Below, piece by piece: positions 44,010 to 53,358 of a DNA stretch of 64,000 nt. Positions within the stretch are counted from its first letter, which is position 1. Each line of letters opens with the position of its first letter. Source of the DNA: Actinomadura spongiicola (lineage in GTDB: Bacteria > Actinomycetota > Actinomycetes > Streptosporangiales > Streptosporangiaceae); contig NZ_QVNQ01000005.1 of NCBI RefSeq assembly GCF_003432485.1, positions 664,018 through 728,017 of the forward strand, given 5' to 3'. The notes beneath the pieces are model-generated. The model saw nothing but the letters and a program-made list of their open reading frames with translations, made no database searches and was not told the DNA's origin. Both the position numbers and the translations under genes were made by a program.

Positions 44010-45362
44010 ATGACCGACCGCGCGCCACGGCGCATCCTGATCGAGAACGGCTGGGTCGTCACCGGCGACCCGGCGCTCGGCACGCTCACCGGCTGCCACG
44101 TCCTGGTCGAGGACGGTCTCATCACCGGTGTGGGACCCGGCCTGCCCGGTGACGGCGCCGAGACGATCGACGCCCGCGACATGATCGTGTTCCCCGGGCT
44201 CGTCGACACCCACAAGCACACCTGGCAGTCGGCGGTCCGGCACCGGTGCGCCGAACTCGATCTGCGGAGCTACTTCGGGGAGATGTTCGGCAGGCTCGGA
44301 TCGCTCTACCGGCCCGAGGACGTCTACGCCGGGAACCTGCTCGGCGCCCTGTCCGCCCTCGACGCGGGCACGACCACGCTGATGGACTGGTCGCACGTGC
44401 AGAACTCGCCGGAGCACAGCGACCAGGCGATCGCCGCGCTGCGCGACAGCGGGATCCGCGCCGTGTTCGGGCACGGCTGGCCGCTGGTCGACCTCCCGGT
44501 GTGGATCGGGGGCAGCGACCGGCCGCACACCGGCGACGTCCGGCGCGTCCGCCGCGAGCTGCTCGGCGACGACGACGCCCTCGTCACGCTGCACCTGGCG
44601 GGACGCGGCCCGGAGCTGTCCACCATGGACGCCACCCGCGCCGACCTCGCCATGGCCCGCGACCTGGGGATACGCACGTCCATCCACATGGGGTGCGGGC
44701 CCGAGTTCGGCGCGATGGCCGCCATCGCGCGGTTGGGGCGGGCCGGGCTGCTCGGCCCCGACCTGACGTTCGTGCACTGCAGCGAGTCCGGCGACGACGA
44801 GTTCGCGATGATGGCCGACAGCGGCGCGTCGATCGCGCTCGCCCCGCACCACGAGCAGGCCCTGCCCGGGATCGGGCACACCCCGATCGACCGCGTACGG
44901 GCGTTCGGGATCACGGCCGGGCTGAGCACCGACACCGAGACCGTCGGCGCCTCCGACCTGTTCACGCAGATGCGGGCGGGCCTCGCCGCCCACCGCAGCC
45001 AGCTCGCCGACGGACGCACCCGGTTCGCGGGCAGGCTCGACCCGTTCGGCGTCGCCGAGGTCTTCACGATGGCGACCCAGGGCGGCGCCGACACGCTCGG
45101 GCTCGGCGACCGGATCGGGAGCCTGACCGTCGGCAAGCGCGCCGACGTCGTCCTGGTCCGCGCGACCGACCCGAACCTGTTCCCGGTCACCGATCCGGTC
45201 GCCGCGCTGGTCTGCGCCGCGCATCCGGGCAACGTCGACACCGTCCTGGTGGACGGTGTCGTCCGCAAGCGGGCGGGCGCGCTCGTCGGCGACGGCCCCG
45301 CCGCGATCGACCGCGCCCGGGACCTCGCGCTGACCTCCCACCGCCGCCTGCTCGGCGGCTGA
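44010..45362 (+). CDS. Metal-dependent amidohydrolase, AtzA/TrzN/cytosine-deaminase group
   Basis: 450 residues from ATG at 44010 after GAGGAG. Metal site VDTHKHTW, His of IHMGCG (about 228), His in FVHCSE and Asp in GLSTDTET are in the expected order. The group deaminates or dechlorinates N-heterocycles (guanine, cytosine, triazines). Its role beside aromatic ring cleavage is unclear; the island may degrade an amine- or heterocycle-linked aromatic. Confidence 0.87.
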   Translation: MTDRAPRRILIENGWVVTGDPALGTLTGCHVLVEDGLITGVGPGLPGDGAETIDARDMIVFPGLVDTHKHTWQSAVRHRCAELDLRSYFGEMFGRLGSLYRPEDVYAGNLLGALSALDAGTTTLMDWSHVQNSPEHSDQAIAALRDSGIRAVFGHGWPLVDLPVWIGGSDRPHTGDVRRVRRELLGDDDALVTLHLAGRGPELSTMDATRADLAMARDLGIRTSIHMGCGPEFGAMAAIARLGRAGLLGPDLTFVHCSESGDDEFAMMADSGASIALAPHHEQALPGIGHTPIDRVRAFGITAGLSTDTETVGASDLFTQMRAGLAAHRSQLADGRTRFAGRLDPFGVAEVFTMATQGGADTLGLGDRIGSLTVGKRADVVLVRATDPNLFPVTDPVAALVCAAHPGNVDTVLVDGVVRKRAGALVGDGPAAIDRARDLALTSHRRLLGG

Positions 45363-45413
45363 CCGCATGCCCGCACGACCACCACATCCCCGCACACTCC
45401 CCGAAAGGTCACC

Positions 45414-46358
45414 ATGACGCTCGACCCCGACGTCGCCGGGTTCCTGTCCGCCCTCCGCTCCGCCGGCGCCCCGCCCGGCTTCTCCGGGGCGCCCGACGAG
45501 ATGCGCGAACGAATGCGGGCCGCGATCGAGAGCAACTGGGATCCCGCGGGATTCGCCCCGGTCAAGAGCGTCGACGACGTCGTCGTCGACGGGCTGCGCC
45601 TCAAGGTCGTCCGGCCCCTCGCCGACGGGCCGGCGCCCACCGTCGTGTACTTCCACCCCGGCGGCTTCATCATGGGCAGCGCCCACCTCATGCAGGACGT
45701 CGCGCGGCGGCTCGCGCACGACCTCGGCGCCTGGGTGGTCTCCGTGGACTACCGGCTCGTCCCCGAACACCCGTTCCCGGCGGCGGTCGAGGACGCGGCG
45801 GCCGCGCTGCGCTGGACGGTCGACTCCATCGGCGACCTCGGCGGCGACCCGGCTCGGATCGGCCTCGCCGGGGAGAGCTCGGGCGCGAACCTGGCGGCCG
45901 TCACGGCGCTGTGGGCCCGCGACGCGGGCGTTCCCGTGGCGGGCCAGCTGCTCGCCTCCCCGGTGACGAACTTCGCGGCCCGGTACCCGTCCGTCGACGA
46001 GAACGCCGAGGGCTGCTTCCTGACCCGGGACGACCTCGCCGTCATCAGATGGCACTACGTCGGGGACGACGAGGCCCGCGCCCTGGACCCGCGCGTCTCC
46101 CCCGCCCTGGCGCCCGACCCGGGCGGTGTCGCCCCGGCGGTCGTCGGGGTGGCGGGGTTCGACCCGCTGCGCGACGACGGGATCGTCCACGCCGCGCGGC
46201 TCCTGGACGCCGGGGTGCCCACCGCCCTGCGCGTCTATCCGGGCCTCATCCACCCGTTCTTCGGGATGCCCGGCCTGTCCCCTGCCGCGGAGGCCGCCGT
46301 GTCCGAGCTGACCGGCCTCCTCGGCGATCTTCTCAATGGAACGGAGGAGGGCGCGTGA
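45414..46358 (+). CDS. Alpha/beta hydrolase, hormone-sensitive lipase-type esterase
   Basis: 314 residues. Oxyanion motif reads HPGGF (usual HGGG/HGGGF), nucleophile GESSGAN, Asp in GFDPLRDDG and His in GLIHPF. Carboxylesterase probably opening an ester in the aromatic substrate. Coupled to the following dehydrogenase gene by GTGA. Confidence 0.9.
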   Translation: MTLDPDVAGFLSALRSAGAPPGFSGAPDEMRERMRAAIESNWDPAGFAPVKSVDDVVVDGLRLKVVRPLADGPAPTVVYFHPGGFIMGSAHLMQDVARRLAHDLGAWVVSVDYRLVPEHPFPAAVEDAAAALRWTVDSIGDLGGDPARIGLAGESSGANLAAVTALWARDAGVPVAGQLLASPVTNFAARYPSVDENAEGCFLTRDDLAVIRWHYVGDDEARALDPRVSPALAPDPGGVAPAVVGVAGFDPLRDDGIVHAARLLDAGVPTALRVYPGLIHPFFGMPGLSPAAEAAVSELTGLLGDLLNGTEEGA

Positions 46359-47866
46359 CCACCGACATCAACGACGTGCGGGAGATCGGGCACTGGGTCG
46401 ACGGCAAGGAGCTCGTCGGGTCCAGCGGGAACACCGCGCCCGTGACCGACCCGGCGACGGGCGAGGTCACCGGGCGGGTCTCGATGGCGGACGCCGCCGA
46501 CGCGCGCACCGCGATCGCGTCGGCGAAGGCGGCGTTCCCGGCGTGGCGGGACCTCTCCCTCACCAGACGGACGCAGATCGTCTTCCGGTTCCGTGAACTG
46601 CTCGACCGGCGCAAGCCCGAACTGGCGAAACTGATCACCGCGGAGCACGGCAAGACGCTCGCCGACGCGCTCGGCGAGATCAGCCGGGGCCAGGAGGTCG
46701 TCGAGTTCGCCTGCGGCATGCCGCACCTGCTCAAGGGCGCGATGACGGAGAACGCCTCCACCAGCGTCGACGTCTGCTCGATCCGCCAGCCGCTCGGCCC
46801 GGTGGCGATCGTCTCGCCGTTCAACTTCCCCGCGATGGTGCCCCTGTGGTTCTTCCCCGTCGCGATCGCCGCGGGCAACACCGTGGTGCTCAAACCAAGC
46901 GAGAAGGACCCGTCCGCGTCGATCTGGCTGGCCGAGCTGTGGGCGGAGGCGGGGTTGCCGCCGGGCGTGTTCACCGTCCTGCAAGGCGGCAAGGCCGCGG
47001 TCGACGAACTGTTGACGCACCCCGACGTCAAGGCGGTGTCGTTCGTGGGCTCCACCCCCGTGGCCCGGTACGTCTACGCCACGGCGAGCGCGCACGGAAA
47101 GCGTGTGCAGGCGCTCGGCGGCGCGAAGAACCACATGCTCGTCCTGCCGGACGCGGACCTCGACGTCACCGCCGACGCCGCGGTGAGCGCCGGGTTCGGC
47201 TCCGCCGGTGAACGGTGCATGGCCGTCAGCGTCGTGGTCGCGGTCGGGGACGTCGCCGACCGGCTCGTCCCAGAGATCGCCGAGCGGGCGGCGGCCATCA
47301 GGGTCGGCGACGGCACCCGTTCCTGCGACATGGGCCCGCTGGTGACCGCGCAGCACCGCGACAGGGTCGCCGGTTACATCGACGCCGGGGAGCGGGACGG
47401 GGCGACGGTCGTCCTCGACGGGCGGCACGTCGAACCGGACGGGGCCGCGGACGGCTACTGGCTCGGCCCGACGCTGCTCGACCACGTCACGCCCGAGATG
47501 ACGGTCTATGTCGACGAGATCTTCGGACCGGTGCTGTCGGTGGTCCGGGTCCGCACCTACGACGAGGCGATGGCGCTCATCAACGCCAACCCCTACGGCA
47601 ACGGCGCGTGCGTCTTCACCAGGGACGGCGGCGCGGCCCGGCGGTTCCAGAACGAGGTCGAGGCCGGGATGGTCGGCGTCAACGTGCCCGTCCCGGTGCC
47701 GATGGCGTACTACAGCTTCGGCGGCTGGAAGAACTCCCTCTTCGGCGACACCCACGCGCACGGCACCGAAGGCGTCCATTTCTTCACCCGGGGCAAGGTC
47801 GTCACGAGCCGCTGGCCCGACCCGGCGACCCGCGGCCTCGACCTCGGGTTCCCGCGGAACAGCTGA
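46355..47866 (+). CDS. mmsA: CoA-acylating methylmalonate-semialdehyde dehydrogenase family
   Basis: 503 residues from GTG overlapping the esterase stop. PFNFPAMVPLWFFP, VGSTPVARYVY, catalytic Cys in SAGERCMA and C-terminal SFGGWKNSLFGD are the MmsA signature, distinguishing it from plain aldehyde dehydrogenases. It oxidises a semialdehyde to an acyl-CoA using NAD and CoA. Last gene before a strong hairpin terminator. Confidence 0.92.
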   Translation: MTTDINDVREIGHWVDGKELVGSSGNTAPVTDPATGEVTGRVSMADAADARTAIASAKAAFPAWRDLSLTRRTQIVFRFRELLDRRKPELAKLITAEHGKTLADALGEISRGQEVVEFACGMPHLLKGAMTENASTSVDVCSIRQPLGPVAIVSPFNFPAMVPLWFFPVAIAAGNTVVLKPSEKDPSASIWLAELWAEAGLPPGVFTVLQGGKAAVDELLTHPDVKAVSFVGSTPVARYVYATASAHGKRVQALGGAKNHMLVLPDADLDVTADAAVSAGFGSAGERCMAVSVVVAVGDVADRLVPEIAERAAAIRVGDGTRSCDMGPLVTAQHRDRVAGYIDAGERDGATVVLDGRHVEPDGAADGYWLGPTLLDHVTPEMTVYVDEIFGPVLSVVRVRTYDEAMALINANPYGNGACVFTRDGGAARRFQNEVEAGMVGVNVPVPVPMAYYSFGGWKNSLFGDTHAHGTEGVHFFTRGKVVTSRWPDPATRGLDLGFPRNS

Positions 47867-47884
47867 CACCGGCTCGTACGAAAC

Positions 47885-47916
47885 GGCCCGCCCGGCGCCT
47901 TCGCGCCGGGCGGGCC
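47885..47916. terminator. Perfect 14-bp hairpin terminator, bidirectional
   Basis: GGCCCGCCCGGCGC, loop CTTC, then the exact complement GCGCCGGGCGGGCC. It lies between the ends of the convergent dehydrogenase and MFS genes and so can serve both. There is no long T run, as is common in high-GC actinomycetes. Confidence 0.85.
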
Positions 47917-47931
47917 TTATGAGGTCCGACC

Positions 47932-49218
47932 TCAGGAGAGGGCGGCTTCGCCGCTCGCCTCGGGCCCTCCTTCGCGTGTGGCCGCGCCCACGCGACGGGG
48001 GGCGGTCTCCCGGATCAGCAGGGCCACGACGGCCAGGGGGATCGAGGCCGCGCCGTACATCAGCAACGCGTTGTCCAGGTTGTGGGTGGCGTCGGCGAGC
48101 GCGCCGCCGAGCTGCGGGCCGAGCGCGCCGCCGATGGTCTCCCCCACGGCGATCTGCAACGCGAACGCCGTGGCCATCAGCTCGCGGGGCACCGACTCGC
48201 CGGGCACCACATAGGTGACCAGCGTGAGCGAGCCGCCCGCCATCAACCCGACCCCGAGGGACACCAGGAGCAGCGGCACCGAGTCGGCGAACAGGACGAA
48301 GAACACCGGGACGAGCCCGCCGCAGATCGCCGCGGCGAACAGGGCCGGTCTGCGTCCGACGCGGTCCGAGACCGCGGGGGCGATGACGCTTCCGAGCGCG
48401 ATGAGACAGCCGTACACGGTGAGGACGAGCGTCGTGGTGCCCCGCGACAGCCCCTGTTCATGCAGGTACGTGGCGGCGAACGTGCCGAAGCCGATGTTCG
48501 CGCCGATGCAGACGGTCGTGCCGACGAGCGCGAGCGGGACGTTGCGGTCGGCCAGCACGAGCCGGAAGTCCCGGGCCCTGACGCGGGGCGCGTCCGCGCC
48601 GGTCGACCTGGGCTCGCGCATGAGGATCGCCACGAGGAGCGCCACGACGAAGCCCGGGACGGCGACGAGGGGGAAGGCGAGCCGCCAGTTGGACGCCGAG
48701 GCCAGCCCGATCATGATGCTCGGTGCCAGGGCGCTGCCGATGAGCAGGGTCCCGGCGATGACGACGCCCATGTTCCGGCCGCGCCGCTCCGGCGAAGACG
48801 CCCGCGCGACCGCGCCCTGGATCAGGGGCAGCGCGGGGCCCTCGCAGAAGCCGATGACCGCGCGGAGCAGCAGCATCGTCCCGTAGTTCGGCGCCAGCCC
48901 GATCAGGCCGACCGCGGCGGAGAACAGGACCAGGCTGCCGACGATCATCCACTTGGTCCGGCCGCCGAGACGGTCCGACAGGACGGCGAAGATCAGGCTG
49001 GAGATCGCCCAGGTCACGGCGGTCACCGAGACCAGCGAGCCGAGCTGGCTGTGGTTCAGGCGCAGGTCGTGGCCGATCTGCGGAAAGAGGAACGTGATCC
49101 CGAAGCGGTCGAGGAACACGATTCCGGCCGCGAAGAACATGATGAGGACGAGGGTGTTCTGCTGGTCGGGGCCGGCGCGACCGAGATCTCGCCCATGGCC
49201 GGGACTGGTGACGGACAT
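47932..49218 (-). CDS. MFS transporter, aromatic-acid type
   Basis: 428 residues with twelve hydrophobic segments. The loop after TM2 reads SDRLGGRTKWM, and a second one SDRVGRRPAL lies mid-protein, as in the major facilitator family. Placement in the aromatic catabolic island suggests proton-coupled uptake of the aromatic acid substrate. Confidence 0.9.
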   Translation of the reverse strand: MSVTSPGHGRDLGRAGPDQQNTLVLIMFFAAGIVFLDRFGITFLFPQIGHDLRLNHSQLGSLVSVTAVTWAISSLIFAVLSDRLGGRTKWMIVGSLVLFSAAVGLIGLAPNYGTMLLLRAVIGFCEGPALPLIQGAVARASSPERRGRNMGVVIAGTLLIGSALAPSIMIGLASASNWRLAFPLVAVPGFVVALLVAILMREPRSTGADAPRVRARDFRLVLADRNVPLALVGTTVCIGANIGFGTFAATYLHEQGLSRGTTTLVLTVYGCLIALGSVIAPAVSDRVGRRPALFAAAICGGLVPVFFVLFADSVPLLLVSLGVGLMAGGSLTLVTYVVPGESVPRELMATAFALQIAVGETIGGALGPQLGGALADATHNLDNALLMYGAASIPLAVVALLIRETAPRRVGAATREGGPEASGEAALS

Positions 49219-49394
49219 GAAGGACTCCCCAGGGGTCGGGTGTTGTGCCAGCGGACGCGCGCTGGAATGGGACAGATGTGGGCACGCCGAAGAAACGCGG
49301 CCCTCTGGTGGGGAGCTGTGGTCAATGCCGCCGCCGCGGCCCGTCCCTCGTCAGGGCGATGTCAAGGCGGTGCGAGGGTGATGTCGGGGTGATG

Positions 49395-50366
49395 TCAGGC
49401 GGTCTTGGCGGCGGGCCGTCCGGCGGCCGCCATTCGCCGTGCCGCACGCGGGAACAACTCCAGGGCGCGGCCCCGGACCTCGCCCGCTTCCTCGGGCGAC
49501 AACGCGCCGCAGCGCAGCAGGCTCGCACGGTTCGATTCGGCGGACGACTCGGTGGTGCAGGGCGCGCCCCAGTCGCTGCCGTAGACGATGTGGTCGGCTC
49601 CGACCGTCGCGATCGCCGGGAGAAGGGAAGGCGGGAACGCGGTCGCCGCCGTGTCGACATAGAGCGAGGACGTCTGCTCGTCGACGTCCCGGGCGGTCAC
49701 GCCCTGCGGTACCCAGGACTCGTTTCCGAGCAGCCGGAGCCGTCCGGTCAACGCGGGGAACGCTCCCCCGCAGTGCGCGATGACGAACGTGATGTTCGGA
49801 AAGCGCGCGAACGTCCTCCGGAAGATCATGTCGAAGACCGTCCGGGCGGTGTCGAACGCCACCTCGTACAGGGGTGCGGGGTGGTCGAGGGTCGGCGGCA
49901 GGCGCGCGTCGGGATGGACGAACACCGTCGCGTTCCAGTCATCGAGTCGCGTCCACAACGGGTCGAGTGAATCGTCACCCAGATAGACGCCGTTGTATCG
50001 CGTCGTCACGGCGAACCCGTCGGCCCCGAGGCTCTCCCGGGCCCGTTCCGCCTCCGCGACGGCCGCCACGGGGTCGTCGGTGGGCAGCGCGGCCAGAAGA
50101 CCGAACCGCGACGGGTGGCGCGCCACCAGGTCGGCGCCGTAGTCGTTCGACGCCTGGAGGCGCGGCAGGCTGTTCGGGATGTTGCTCAGTAGTTGCATGG
50201 CGGTCCCGGACGCGTCCATGTAGGCCAGGGTGCGTTCCGGTGACCACTCGTGGGGTTCGGGGAAGTAGATGCCCTTGGCGAGCATGGCCTGCCAGGCACG
50301 GACCCGTTCTTCCTCGGTGCTCGGCGGCGTGAAATGCGCGTGTATGTCGATGTAGTGGTCCGCCAT
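49395..50366 (-). CDS. Amidohydrolase-2 family (ACMSD / resorcylate-decarboxylase-like)
   Basis: 323 residues. Metal motif IDIHAHF at the start, VIAHCGGAFP near 200 and GSDWGAP near 270 give the expected His/His/Asp ligands of the family, which decarboxylates aromatic acids without oxidation or hydrolyses lactones. With resorcinol-type hydroxylase and hydroxyquinol enzymes in the island, decarboxylation of a hydroxybenzoate such as gamma-resorcylate is a reasonable guess. Confidence 0.88.
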   Translation of the reverse strand: MADHYIDIHAHFTPPSTEEERVRAWQAMLAKGIYFPEPHEWSPERTLAYMDASGTAMQLLSNIPNSLPRLQASNDYGADLVARHPSRFGLLAALPTDDPVAAVAEAERARESLGADGFAVTTRYNGVYLGDDSLDPLWTRLDDWNATVFVHPDARLPPTLDHPAPLYEVAFDTARTVFDMIFRRTFARFPNITFVIAHCGGAFPALTGRLRLLGNESWVPQGVTARDVDEQTSSLYVDTAATAFPPSLLPAIATVGADHIVYGSDWGAPCTTESSAESNRASLLRCGALSPEEAGEVRGRALELFPRAARRMAAAGRPAAKTA

Positions 50367-50374
50367 GTCGGTGC

Positions 50375-50986
50375 CTAGTCCTTGAAGAGTCGGAGGCCGT
50401 CCTCGATCTCCGAGAGGGGGCTCTGCTCCAGGTAGGGCGCCAGGGCCTCGCGCGCCTGCGCCGGTGACATGAGCGCGGAGGCGTCCACCTCGTCGACGCG
50501 CCAGCTGCCGGTGTCGTCGTAGATGAACTCGCCGACGAGGCGTCCGTCGCGGTAGGGCCAGGTGGCGGCGAAGCGATGCGAGATCTGGTACGTGCCGTCC
50601 GGGCGGACGTCCTCACCGGCGAGCGCGGCGTCGTCGCCACGGACGACCTGGGCGAAGACGGCCTCGATGAAGATGCCGTGGTCGGAGACGGCGACCTTCT
50701 CCTCCAGCGCCCCGAAGACGTTCGCGCCCTGCCCGACGATGTCGGAATAGAACTTCCGGACCTCGTCCATGCCGTCGCAGACGAGCGTCCTCCCGCGTTC
50801 GGTGAGCCGGTAGACCGGATGATCGACGATCATCGCCGGGGTGAGGATGTCCTCCCAGTGGCCGGACACCTCCAGCAGCGCGTGCCTGCGGTAGTTCTTC
50901 AGCATGTGCCGATGCCGCGGGTCGTCGACCACGGCGAGGGCCGCGTCGACACCCGCCGTGATGCCGCGCACGTCGAAAACCTTCAT
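50375..50986 (-). CDS. SnoaL/NTF2-like fold protein
   Basis: 203 residues from ATG at 50986 after GAGGAGCGAAG. The sequence LKNYRRHALLEVSGHWEDILTPAMI, then HGIFIEAVF and FAATWPYRDGRLVGEFIYDDTG fit the cone-shaped NTF2-like fold used by hydratases, cyclases and ring-hydroxylating accessory proteins. Function unknown; sits between decarboxylase-like and monooxygenase genes. Confidence 0.8.
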   Translation of the reverse strand: MKVFDVRGITAGVDAALAVVDDPRHRHMLKNYRRHALLEVSGHWEDILTPAMIVDHPVYRLTERGRTLVCDGMDEVRKFYSDIVGQGANVFGALEEKVAVSDHGIFIEAVFAQVVRGDDAALAGEDVRPDGTYQISHRFAATWPYRDGRLVGEFIYDDTGSWRVDEVDASALMSPAQAREALAPYLEQSPLSEIEDGLRLFKD

Positions 50987-51018
50987 CACTTCGCTCCTCA
51001 AAAAAGCGGGGTGTTCAT

Positions 51019-52224
51019 TCAATGGACGGATCGGGCTGGGCTCTCGGGGTCGTACTCGTAGATCCAGCCGTTGTCGAGCAGCGGGTCGACGGTGGCGAAG
51101 GACCTGTCGCGGGCACGCTGGTCGGGGCCGTCGGGGAGGTGGTTGACGTTCGACCGGGCGTGGCTCACCTCCTGCAACCGGGTCGTGCGGGGAAGGCGGA
51201 GGGCCTCGTACCGGCGCAGGGCCCCGGGCGGGTCCGCGACGTCCTCGGCGAGGCAGCGGGACAGGACCGCCGCGTCCTCGATCGCCTGCGCGGCGCCCTG
51301 CGCGAAGAACGGGAACATGGGGTGCGCGGCGTCCCCCAGCAGCGTCACCGGCCCGCGGCTCCACCGGGGCAGCGGCGCGCGGTCGAGCAGCGCCCACCGG
51401 CCCGGGGTCCGCGCGGCGCGGACGAGGTCGACGAGCCTGGCGTCCCAGCCGGCGAACTCGGCGAGGAACTCCTCGACCGTCGCCTGGGCGGTCCATGACT
51501 CCACGGAGTTCTCGCCCGCCGGGGCGAAGGCCACGAGGTTGACGAACCGGCCCGCGGATACGGGATAGTGCACCAGGTGGCGGCCCGGTCCGATCCACAG
51601 GGTCTGCGCGCGGCGCCGGGACAGCGACGGCGCGCGGTCGCCTGGGACCAGGGCACGGAACGCGCACAGGCCGGAGAAGGCGGCGGGCCCCGGTTCGGTG
51701 ATCGCGCCGCGGACCACCGAGTGGACGCCGTCCGCTCCGATGACGATGTCCGCGTCGGCCGTCCCGCCGTCGTCGAAGCGCAACCGGACGGTTCCGTCCG
51801 AGCGCTCGTCGAGTCCGACGCAGCGTCTGCCGAGTTGGACGGTCCCGTTCGGGACGGCGCCGCCGACGGCGTCCAGGAGGTCGGCGCGGTGCACCGTGTA
51901 CGTGTGCTCGCCGTAGAGCCGCTCGCAGTTCGCCGCGAGGTCCTCGGCGGACAGGATCGTGCCGTCCTCCCAGCGCCGGAACTCCCAACCGACGTCCAGC
52001 CGGACGGCGCTGCGGAGCAGCGTGTCCAGGACGCCGAGCCTGCGCAGCAGGCGGGCCGCGTTGGGCGCCACCACGAGCCCCGCGCCGATCTCCGTCAGCA
52101 TCGGCGCCTGCTCGTACACCGTGCCGCGCAGCCCCGCGCGGCGCAGGAAGGCGGCGGTCGCGAGACCACCGATCCCACCACCGATGATCGCGATCCTGGG
52201 GTTCTCGACGTTCGACCCGAGCAT
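51019..52224 (-). CDS. FAD-dependent monooxygenase, salicylate-hydroxylase-like
   Basis: 401 residues. FAD motif AIIGGGIGGLATAAFLRR, DG motif IGADGVHS and canonical LLGDAAHPMFPFFAQGAAQAIEDA. Class A hydroxylase group including salicylate and 6-hydroxynicotinate monooxygenases, some of which decarboxylate while hydroxylating. Divergent from the IclR gene to the right. Confidence 0.92.
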   Translation of the reverse strand: MLGSNVENPRIAIIGGGIGGLATAAFLRRAGLRGTVYEQAPMLTEIGAGLVVAPNAARLLRRLGVLDTLLRSAVRLDVGWEFRRWEDGTILSAEDLAANCERLYGEHTYTVHRADLLDAVGGAVPNGTVQLGRRCVGLDERSDGTVRLRFDDGGTADADIVIGADGVHSVVRGAITEPGPAAFSGLCAFRALVPGDRAPSLSRRRAQTLWIGPGRHLVHYPVSAGRFVNLVAFAPAGENSVESWTAQATVEEFLAEFAGWDARLVDLVRAARTPGRWALLDRAPLPRWSRGPVTLLGDAAHPMFPFFAQGAAQAIEDAAVLSRCLAEDVADPPGALRRYEALRLPRTTRLQEVSHARSNVNHLPDGPDQRARDRSFATVDPLLDNGWIYEYDPESPARSVH

Positions 52225-52362
52225 GTCCGCCTTCGGCTCCCGTCGGTCGTTGTGCGTGGCTGACGGGCACATGCTGCCCGTCCGACCGGCGAGAAGGCGC
52301 GAGGTTGACCATCCTATGAACAACCAGGAGCTAGGATGCGTGTCGACGAAAGGAGTTCGCGG

Positions 52363-53142
52363 ATGCCTCGGACCAGTGAGCCCGGCAGGAGCGTCAGCTC
52401 CCGGCTCCTGGAGGTGCTGTTCGCCTTCGAACCCGACCAGAGCAAGCTCAGCCTCGCCGATCTGGCGCGGAAGACGGGCCTTCCGCACGCGACCGTCCGC
52501 AGGCTCGCCATGGAGCTCACCGACGTCGGCGCGCTGACCCGGCAGCACGACGGCCGCTTCACGATCGGTCTGCGGCTGTGGCGGCTCGGCACGCTCGCGC
52601 CCCTCACCGAGTCGCTGCGCTCCAAGGCGCAGCCGTTCATGGAGGACCTCTACACGGCGCTCCACCAGCATGTGCAGCTCGCGGTCCTCGACGGCTCGGA
52701 GGCCGTGATCATCGAACGGCTGTCCGCCCCGCGGGCGCAGGACCTCCTGTCCCAGGTCGGCGGGCGGCTTCCGCTGCACTGCTCCGGCGTGGGGAAGGTC
52801 GTCCTGGCCCACGGCGGTTCCGACCTCGTCGACAGGGTCCTCTCCGGCGGGCTGAAGCGTTACACGCCCCACACGCTCCTGGACCCGGCCGTTCTCAGGA
52901 GCGAGCTGGCCGAGTGCCGCCGCACGGGCTACGCCACCGTCCGCGGCGAACTCACCGTCGGCGCCGACTCGATCGCGACGCGCGTCATGGACGCGGAGGG
53001 CCGTGTCGTGGCGGCGTTGTCCGTGGTGGTGCGCACGGGTTCCGTGCACCACCAGGCGGCCCTTCCCTCACTGATCGCCGCCGGTCTCGGAGTCTCCCGG
53101 ATGCTCGGCTGGCGCCCCGGGATCAAGATCCGGGGCGTGTGA
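52363..53142 (+). CDS. IclR-family transcriptional regulator
   Basis: 259 residues from ATG at 52363, 7 bases after AAAGGAG; an in-frame ATG at 52336 with AGGAG is also possible. HTH SLADLARKTGLPHATVRRLAMEL, effector domain with SGVGKVVLAHGG and GELTVGADSIATRV. Divergent from the monooxygenase gene and likely its regulator, giving the island a second IclR control point. Confidence 0.92.
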   Translation: MPRTSEPGRSVSSRLLEVLFAFEPDQSKLSLADLARKTGLPHATVRRLAMELTDVGALTRQHDGRFTIGLRLWRLGTLAPLTESLRSKAQPFMEDLYTALHQHVQLAVLDGSEAVIIERLSAPRAQDLLSQVGGRLPLHCSGVGKVVLAHGGSDLVDRVLSGGLKRYTPHTLLDPAVLRSELAECRRTGYATVRGELTVGADSIATRVMDAEGRVVAALSVVVRTGSVHHQAALPSLIAAGLGVSRMLGWRPGIKIRGV

Positions 53143-53358
53143 GCGGGCGGGTGCCCTCGCCGTGGCACGGCCTCGGCGGCGTTCGCCATTCGACGTCACC
53201 GCGAGAGGGGCGACCGTCATTTCCGCGGGTCCCCGGCCCGGTGGAGAAACACCACGCTGATGATCAGCGACGACGCATTCCGACCGTCCGAAGCGGTGCC
53301 ATCCTGATACTGTGCGCCCCGGGGACCGTCGCGGAATAATTCGAACATGGAGTAGCGC